Assembly (NCBI RefSeq): GCF_025717005.1
Contig: NZ_JAOVZU010000006.1
Coordinates: 289,184-323,463, forward strand
DNA: 34,280 nt
Direction of reading: 5' to 3'
Source: Actinotalea endophytica
Lineage (GTDB): Bacteria; Actinomycetota; Actinomycetes; Actinomycetales; Cellulomonadaceae
In this document: positions 31,307 through 34,280 of the stretch, one piece after another
How positions within the stretch are numbered: the first letter of the stretch is position 1
Layout of the letters: the number at the start of each line of letters is the position of its first letter
Notes under the pieces: generated by a model
Told to the model about the DNA's origin: nothing
Seen by the model: the letters and a program-made list of their open reading frames with translations, nothing else
Database searches by the model: none
Program-made: the position numbers and the translations under genes

Positions 31307-31344
31307 GACGTCGCCGACGCGCCACCAGGGTGCGCGACGACGTC
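31307..31344 (-). promoter_or_regulatory. Expression-platform hairpin of the rib riboswitch
   Basis: Arms CGACGTC/GACGTCG at 31338-31344 and 31307-31313, with GC-rich inner pairing, lie between the FMN aptamer and GTG 31306. The right arm directly touches the GTG. Control of translation start is more likely than termination because no T run follows. Confidence 0.45.
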
Positions 31345-31480
31345 CCGTGCTTCCTCCCATCCGGACTTTCACCGTCGGTCCTGGAGTTCCACCAGGTCAA
31401 CCGGATCGCAAGGGCGGGTGCCCATGCTCACCGGGTCGCGGACTGTCACCGCCGGTTCGGAATTACACCGACCCCGGAGC
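31345..31480 (-). ncRNA. FMN riboswitch (RFN element)
   Basis: On the minus strand the conserved RFN blocks appear in order: CTCCGGGGTCGGTGTAATTC, ACCGGCGGTGACAGTCCGCG, a variable arm, GGTTGACCTGGTGGAACTCC, and ACGGTGAAAGTCCGGATGGG, then AGGAAGCACG. It precedes ribD and would shut off the ribD-ribE-ribBA-ribH operon when FMN is plentiful. Confidence 0.95.
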
Positions 31481-31533
31481 ACGTACGTGTTCGAGCGCAG
31501 TGTGCCACACGCTCATGGGGGTTCCCCTGGGAC

Positions 31534-31583
31534 CGTCGGGCCGCCGGCGGCGACCCGTGCCGGCCTTGCCGGCGGCCCGGACG
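31534..31583 (-). terminator. Hairpin terminator candidate after the SDR gene
   Basis: GGGCCGCCGGC (31538-31548) and GCCGGCGGCCC (31568-31578) form a perfect 11-bp stem with a 19-nt loop, extended by CGTC/GACG with one bulge. It lies 13 nt after the SDR stop and before the riboswitch, so it would insulate the rib operon. No T tract. Confidence 0.55.
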
Positions 31584-31595
31584 ATCGCCGGGGGT

Positions 31596-32357
31596 TCAGA
31601 TCGCCGACCACCCGCCGTCGCACGGCACGATCGCGCCGTTCATGTTGCTCGCGTCGTCGGAGAGCAGGAAGCAGATCAGGGCGGCCTCGTCCTCGGCGGC
31701 GGCCACCGGCGGGATGGTGGTGCCCATGATCGGCCCGAGCGTCGCCGCGGCGTGCTCGGACCTGAACGGCGCCTCGATGTTCGTGGCCACGGCGCCCGGC
31801 GCGACGGCGTTGCAGCGGATGCCCTGTGCCTTGTAGAAGACCGCCACGGACTTCGTCAGCCCGTTGACCGCGTGCTTCGAGGCCGTGTAGGCGACGCCGG
31901 ACGCCGAGGCCCGCAGGCTCGCCTCGGACGAGACGTTCACGATCGCACCCTTGCCGGCCGCGATCATGACCGGCAGGACGCCCCTGATCAGGCGCATCGG
32001 AGCCGTGAGGTTCACGCCCAGGACGCGCTCCCAGGTGGCGTCGTCCACCTCGGCCGGGGGCAGGAAGGCGTCCATGATCCCGGCGACGTTCGCGAGCCCG
32101 TCGACCTTGCCGCCGGCCGCGGCGACCAGCTGGTCGGCGAACACCGGGTCGGACACGTCGCCGGCGACGGTGACCAGGTCGGCGTCCGGGTTCTCCGCGA
32201 CCAGCGCGTCCAGCCGGTCCTTGGCCACGTCGGTGGCGACCACGTGGGCGCCTTCCAGGGCGAGGCGGATCGCGGTGGCCTTGCCGATGCCCGAGCCGGC
32301 GCCGGTCACGATCACGGTGGAGCCGGAGAAGCGGTCGGGGGTGAAGACAGGAGACAT
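31596..32357 (-). CDS. Classical short-chain dehydrogenase/reductase
   Basis: A 253-residue SDR of normal length. The cofactor motif TGAGSGIG is near residue 18, NVAGIMD follows as the NNAG-like motif, and S142/S143 in NVSS with YTASK form the catalytic Ser-Tyr-Lys set. PGAVATNIEAPF is the flexible substrate loop, and the C-terminal end is GGWSAI. An aspartate after beta-2 (ATDVAKDRL) favours NAD(H). ATG 32357 has AAAGGG upstream. It diverges from the NmrA-like gene. Substrate unknown; an alcohol or steroid-like dehydrogenase role is typical for this group. Confidence 0.88.
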   Translation of the reverse strand: MSPVFTPDRFSGSTVIVTGAGSGIGKATAIRLALEGAHVVATDVAKDRLDALVAENPDADLVTVAGDVSDPVFADQLVAAAGGKVDGLANVAGIMDAFLPPAEVDDATWERVLGVNLTAPMRLIRGVLPVMIAAGKGAIVNVSSEASLRASASGVAYTASKHAVNGLTKSVAVFYKAQGIRCNAVAPGAVATNIEAPFRSEHAAATLGPIMGTTIPPVAAAEDEAALICFLLSDDASNMNGAIVPCDGGWSAI

Positions 32358-32384
32358 CGTTGTGCCCTTTCTTCAGTTTCTGTG

Positions 32385-32402
32385 GATACCCCTGTGGGTA
32401 TC
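32385..32402. promoter_or_regulatory. Palindrome upstream of the SDR gene
   Basis: GATACCC and GGGTATC with a CTGT spacer form a perfect 18-bp dyad, 28 nt before the SDR start. It is a likely operator for the SDR promoter; which regulator binds is unknown, the TetR gene at 33453 being the nearest candidate. Confidence 0.5.
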
Positions 32403-32489
32403 TACTTCCGACGCTACTCCGGCGGGGGGTTCGCTGTCCGGCGCGCCGTTCGGGAGGCGTGCCGCCGGCCCGGGACCTTCGCCGAGTTT

Positions 32490-32513
32490 CGCTACGCCTC
32501 CGTAGCGTACTGT
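32490..32513 (+). promoter_or_regulatory. Operator and leaderless-type promoter of the NmrA-TetR pair
   Basis: CGCTACG-cctc-CGTAGCG (32490-32507) is a perfect dyad. TACTGT (32508-32513) directly follows and lies 7 nt before GTG 32521, so transcription would begin at or within 2 nt of the start codon. There is no ribosome binding site. The dyad overlaps the core promoter, as expected for autorepression by the TetR regulator encoded second. Confidence 0.6.
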
Positions 32514-32520
32514 CCTCGAC

Positions 32521-33450
32521 GTGAACCACTCGTCGTCGCCAGTGCCTCGGACGTCGTCGGACGGCGCGCGCTCCTGCGGCGGCTCGGTGCTCGTCACCGG
32601 CGCCTCGGGGAACGTCGGTGGGGCAGTCGTCCGGTCGCTGATCGCGGCGGGTGTTCCGGTGCGGCCCGCGGGTACCGACCCGGTTCGGCTCGCGGCGAGG
32701 CACCCCGAGCTCGCGCCCGTGCGGCTCGACCTGCACGACCCGTCGACGTTCGCCCCCGCGCTGCGCGGCGCCGCGGGGCTCTTCCTGGTGCGCCCGCCGG
32801 CCATCTCGAGGGTGGGACCGACCCTCGGCGCGCTGGTCGACGCCGCGCGTGACGCCGGGGTCGGGCACGTGGTCTTCTCGTCGGTGACCGGCGCGGACAG
32901 CAACCCGCTGGTGCCCCACCACCGGGTCGAGGCCCGGGTGCGGGCGTGCCCGTCGTGGACGATCCTGCGCCCGGGGTTCTTCGCGCAGAACCTCGCGGAC
33001 GCGTACCGCGAGGACATCGTCGCGGCCGATCGGCTCTGCCTGCCGGCGGGTTCGGGTCGGGCGGCCTTCATCGACACCCGCGACATCGGGGACGTGGCGG
33101 CGACGGTGTTCCGCGACCCGGCCGCGCACCATGCAGCCGGGTACACCCTGACCGGCCCCGAGGCGCTCGACCTCGACCAGGTGGCAGCCGTGCTCACCGC
33201 CGAGCTGGGCCGCCCGATCTCCTATCGACCTGCCGCTGCACTGGGCTACGCGGCGCACCTGCGGCGGGCGGGCCTGCCGATGGCGCAGGTCGCGGTCCAG
33301 ACCGTGCTGCACGTCGGGCTGCGCCGGGGCCAGGCCGCCGAGGTCGATCCCACGGTGCAGCGACTGCTCGGCCGGCCCGGCCGCACCCTGGCGGAGTACG
33401 TGCACGACCACCGCGACCTGTGGGCGGTGCCCGCACCGGCTCGGTGGTGA
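32521..33450 (+). CDS. NAD(P)H-binding NmrA-like atypical SDR protein
   Basis: A 309-residue protein. An N-terminal stretch of about 20 polar residues precedes the Rossmann motif VLVTGASGNVGGAVV (about 23-37). VVFSSVTGAD and WTILRPGFFAQNL are typical of the NmrA/quinone-oxidoreductase-2 and azoreductase-like group. The classical YxxxK is not evident (HHRVEARV occupies that region), so it may act as a redox sensor or use a modified active site. GTG 32521 is supported by the leaderless promoter. It is followed 2 nt later by a TetR gene. Confidence 0.8.
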   Translation: MNHSSSPVPRTSSDGARSCGGSVLVTGASGNVGGAVVRSLIAAGVPVRPAGTDPVRLAARHPELAPVRLDLHDPSTFAPALRGAAGLFLVRPPAISRVGPTLGALVDAARDAGVGHVVFSSVTGADSNPLVPHHRVEARVRACPSWTILRPGFFAQNLADAYREDIVAADRLCLPAGSGRAAFIDTRDIGDVAATVFRDPAAHHAAGYTLTGPEALDLDQVAAVLTAELGRPISYRPAAALGYAAHLRRAGLPMAQVAVQTVLHVGLRRGQAAEVDPTVQRLLGRPGRTLAEYVHDHRDLWAVPAPARW

Positions 33451-33452
33451 GG

Positions 33453-34046
33453 ATGACCGTGGCGCACGTCGACCCCCGGGTGGCCCGCTCCCGAGCAGCG
33501 GTGCTCGCGGCGGCCACCGAGCTCCTCGCCGAACGAGGGGTGGCGGGCACCACGATCGAGGCCGTCGCCGCCCGCTCGGGAGTGGCCAAGACGACCATCT
33601 ACCGCCAGTGGCCGGACCAGCACGCCCTGGTGCTGGACGCGTTCGACACCGTGCTGCCCGTGACACCTGCGCCGGACACCGGCGCCCTGCGCGGCGACCT
33701 GCTCGCCATCGTCTCGGGTCTGGCCCGCGCCCTCGTGAGCAGTCCCGCGGCGACCCTGATGCCTGCGTTGATCGACGCCGCCGAACGGGACCCGGGGTTC
33801 GCCGACCTCCACCACCGAGAGGCCGCGCGGCGGCACGAGGCGGTGCGCGAGGTCGTGCAGCGCGCCCGGGACCGCGGTGAGGTCGGTGACGACGTCGACC
33901 TCGACGACCTGCTCGACGCCCTCGCCGGGCCGCTGTTCCACCGTCGGTACGTCACGGGCCGACCCCTGGACGACCGGACCGCGGAACGCGTCGTCGACCG
34001 GGTCGTGGCCGGCCTGATGAGGCCCACCGGCCACCCCGCGACCTGA
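33453..34046 (+). CDS. TetR-family transcriptional regulator
   Basis: A 197-residue TetR regulator. The N-terminal helix-turn-helix (about residues 12-58) reads AATELLAERGVAGTTIEAVA then SGVAKTTIYRQWPDQHALV, a textbook TetR DNA-binding domain. The ligand-binding C-terminal part is of the TetR_C type with PALIDAAERDPGF and GPLFHRRYVTGRPLDD. ATG 33453 lies 2 nt after the NmrA stop; GTG 33447 would overlap it. It probably represses its own operon through the palindrome at 32490. Confidence 0.9.
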   Translation: MTVAHVDPRVARSRAAVLAAATELLAERGVAGTTIEAVAARSGVAKTTIYRQWPDQHALVLDAFDTVLPVTPAPDTGALRGDLLAIVSGLARALVSSPAATLMPALIDAAERDPGFADLHHREAARRHEAVREVVQRARDRGEVGDDVDLDDLLDALAGPLFHRRYVTGRPLDDRTAERVVDRVVAGLMRPTGHPAT

Positions 34047-34061
34047 CCCGGTGGCCCCGGC

Positions 34062-34118
34062 CCGGACGCCCGGCCCTGGTCCGGACGCCCGGCCCTGGTC
34101 GGGGCACCCGGCCCCGGC
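34062..34118. repeat. 19-bp tandem repeat, two exact copies plus a degenerate third
   Basis: The unit CCGGACGCCCGGCCCTGGT occurs at 34062-34080 and 34081-34099 without change, followed by a diverged copy (cggggcacccggccccggc). It lies just after the TetR stop. The repeats contain CCGG/GGCC dyads and could act as a GC-rich terminator; the copy number may vary between strains. Confidence 0.7.
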
Positions 34119-34205
34119 CCGGTCCGCCCGCTCCGGGACCTCGGGTCGAACGTCTAGCTGTAGTTCCCAGGGACGTTGTGATCAGCGTGGTGTGAGTGGG
34201 AAGGC

Positions 34206-34262
34206 GAGGACCTCCGGTATCGAAGGGGTTACCACACCATCCTCGATGACCCGGAGGTCCTC
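34206..34262 (+). promoter_or_regulatory. Hairpin sequestering the transposase ribosome binding site
   Basis: GAGGACCTCCGG (34206-34217) and CCGGAGGTCCTC (34251-34262) are perfect 12-bp complements. The right arm contains the GGAGG ribosome binding site of GTG 34263. Inner ATCGA/TCGAT segments can extend the stem. Read-through RNA from outside would fold and block translation of the transposase, as described for other IS families. Confidence 0.7.
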
Positions 34263-34280
34263 GTGACCCACGCTAACGCC
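34263..34280 (+). CDS. IS481-family transposase, first six codons only
   Basis: GTG 34263, with GGAGG 5 nt upstream, begins VTHANA, the characteristic N-terminus of IS481-type transposases (M-S/T-HANA). The rest, with the helix-turn-helix and DDE catalytic core, lies outside the window. Confidence 0.65.

Larger units (their letters stand above)
34159..34280 (+). mobile_element. Left end of an IS481-family insertion sequence (cut by the window edge)
   Basis: The sequence from TGTAGTTCCCAGGGACG onward, preceded by CTAG (34154-34157, possible target duplication), followed by a leader hairpin and a transposase start, matches my recollection of actinobacterial IS481-type elements. The right end and target duplication lie outside the window, so completeness cannot be judged. 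Confidence 0.72.

Noticed and set aside
28284-31400. A 1038-residue minus-strand open frame across the rib operon
   Set aside because: It runs through ribD and ribE in a wrong frame with Arg/Ser/Pro-rich composition; only its last 432 codons are the real ribBA.
1-34280. tRNA, rRNA or CRISPR arrays
   Set aside because: No cloverleaf-like segment, rRNA signature or regularly spaced repeat series was noticed on reading; the only tandem repeat is the 19-bp pair at 34062.

Overview
The window is high-GC DNA (about 70%) with frequent GTG starts, lipobox-type ABC binding proteins, probable leaderless transcripts with a TANNNT -10 box, a ribD-ribE-ribBA-ribH operon behind an FMN riboswitch, and the end of an IS481-type element. 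Together these suggest an actinobacterium with a free-living, sugar-scavenging life style; the genus cannot be fixed from the sequence.

Layout. (1) 1-5.1 kb: a MarR regulator divergent from an extended-SDR reductase around a near-perfect 24-bp palindrome; a crotonase that keeps the catalytic His/Asp set of 6-oxocamphor hydrolase; a convergent LysR regulator; a secreted beta-helix protein. (2) 5.2-12.7 kb, sugar cluster A: a SorC regulator and a ribulose-phosphate-3-epimerase-like gene (minus strand) diverge from a plus-strand operon of CUT2 permease, binding lipoprotein, double-cassette ATPase, KdsD-like SIS isomerase and XylB-like kinase. (3) 12.8-27.8 kb, sugar cluster B: two CUT1 importers without ATPase genes, pointing away from each other, with two paralogous SorC regulators between them. 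The plus-strand importer continues into a VOC protein, an L-xylulose/3-keto-L-gulonate-type kinase, an HPS/KGPDC-family enzyme, a UlaE-type 3-epimerase and an AraD/UlaF-type 4-epimerase. The minus-strand importer is followed by a methyltransferase. (4) 27.8-31.5 kb: riboflavin operon under an FMN riboswitch. (5) 31.6-34.05 kb: an SDR dehydrogenase divergent from an NmrA-like/TetR gene pair. (6) 34.16 kb to the end: left end of an IS481-like element, cut by the window edge.

How the parts work together. Cluster B carries the lower part of the E. coli yia/ula (L-ascorbate, 3-keto-L-gulonate, L-lyxose) route: kinase, decarboxylase, L-xylulose-5-P 3-epimerase, L-ribulose-5-P 4-epimerase, giving D-xylulose 5-P. 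It is fed by ABC importers rather than a TRAP or PTS system and has an added VOC enzyme of unknown role. Cluster A would import another sugar, phosphorylate it and epimerise or isomerise it toward the pentose-phosphate pool. The two clusters appear linked at the regulatory level: all three SorC regulators share a recognition helix (SRF-K/R-V/I-ARLL), and seven copies of a GCTCAnnTGAGC-like palindrome lie at their promoters. In all three regulator genes the palindrome overlaps the start codon, which sits exactly 6 nt after a TANNNT box, so the operator probably covers both the transcription start and the first codon of a leaderless mRNA.

The most interesting items are this operator/start-codon architecture, the mixed HPS/KGPDC active site, the VOC protein in the pathway, the oxocamphor-hydrolase-like crotonase, the broken or non-canonical ribD start, and the IS hairpin that sequesters the transposase ribosome binding site.
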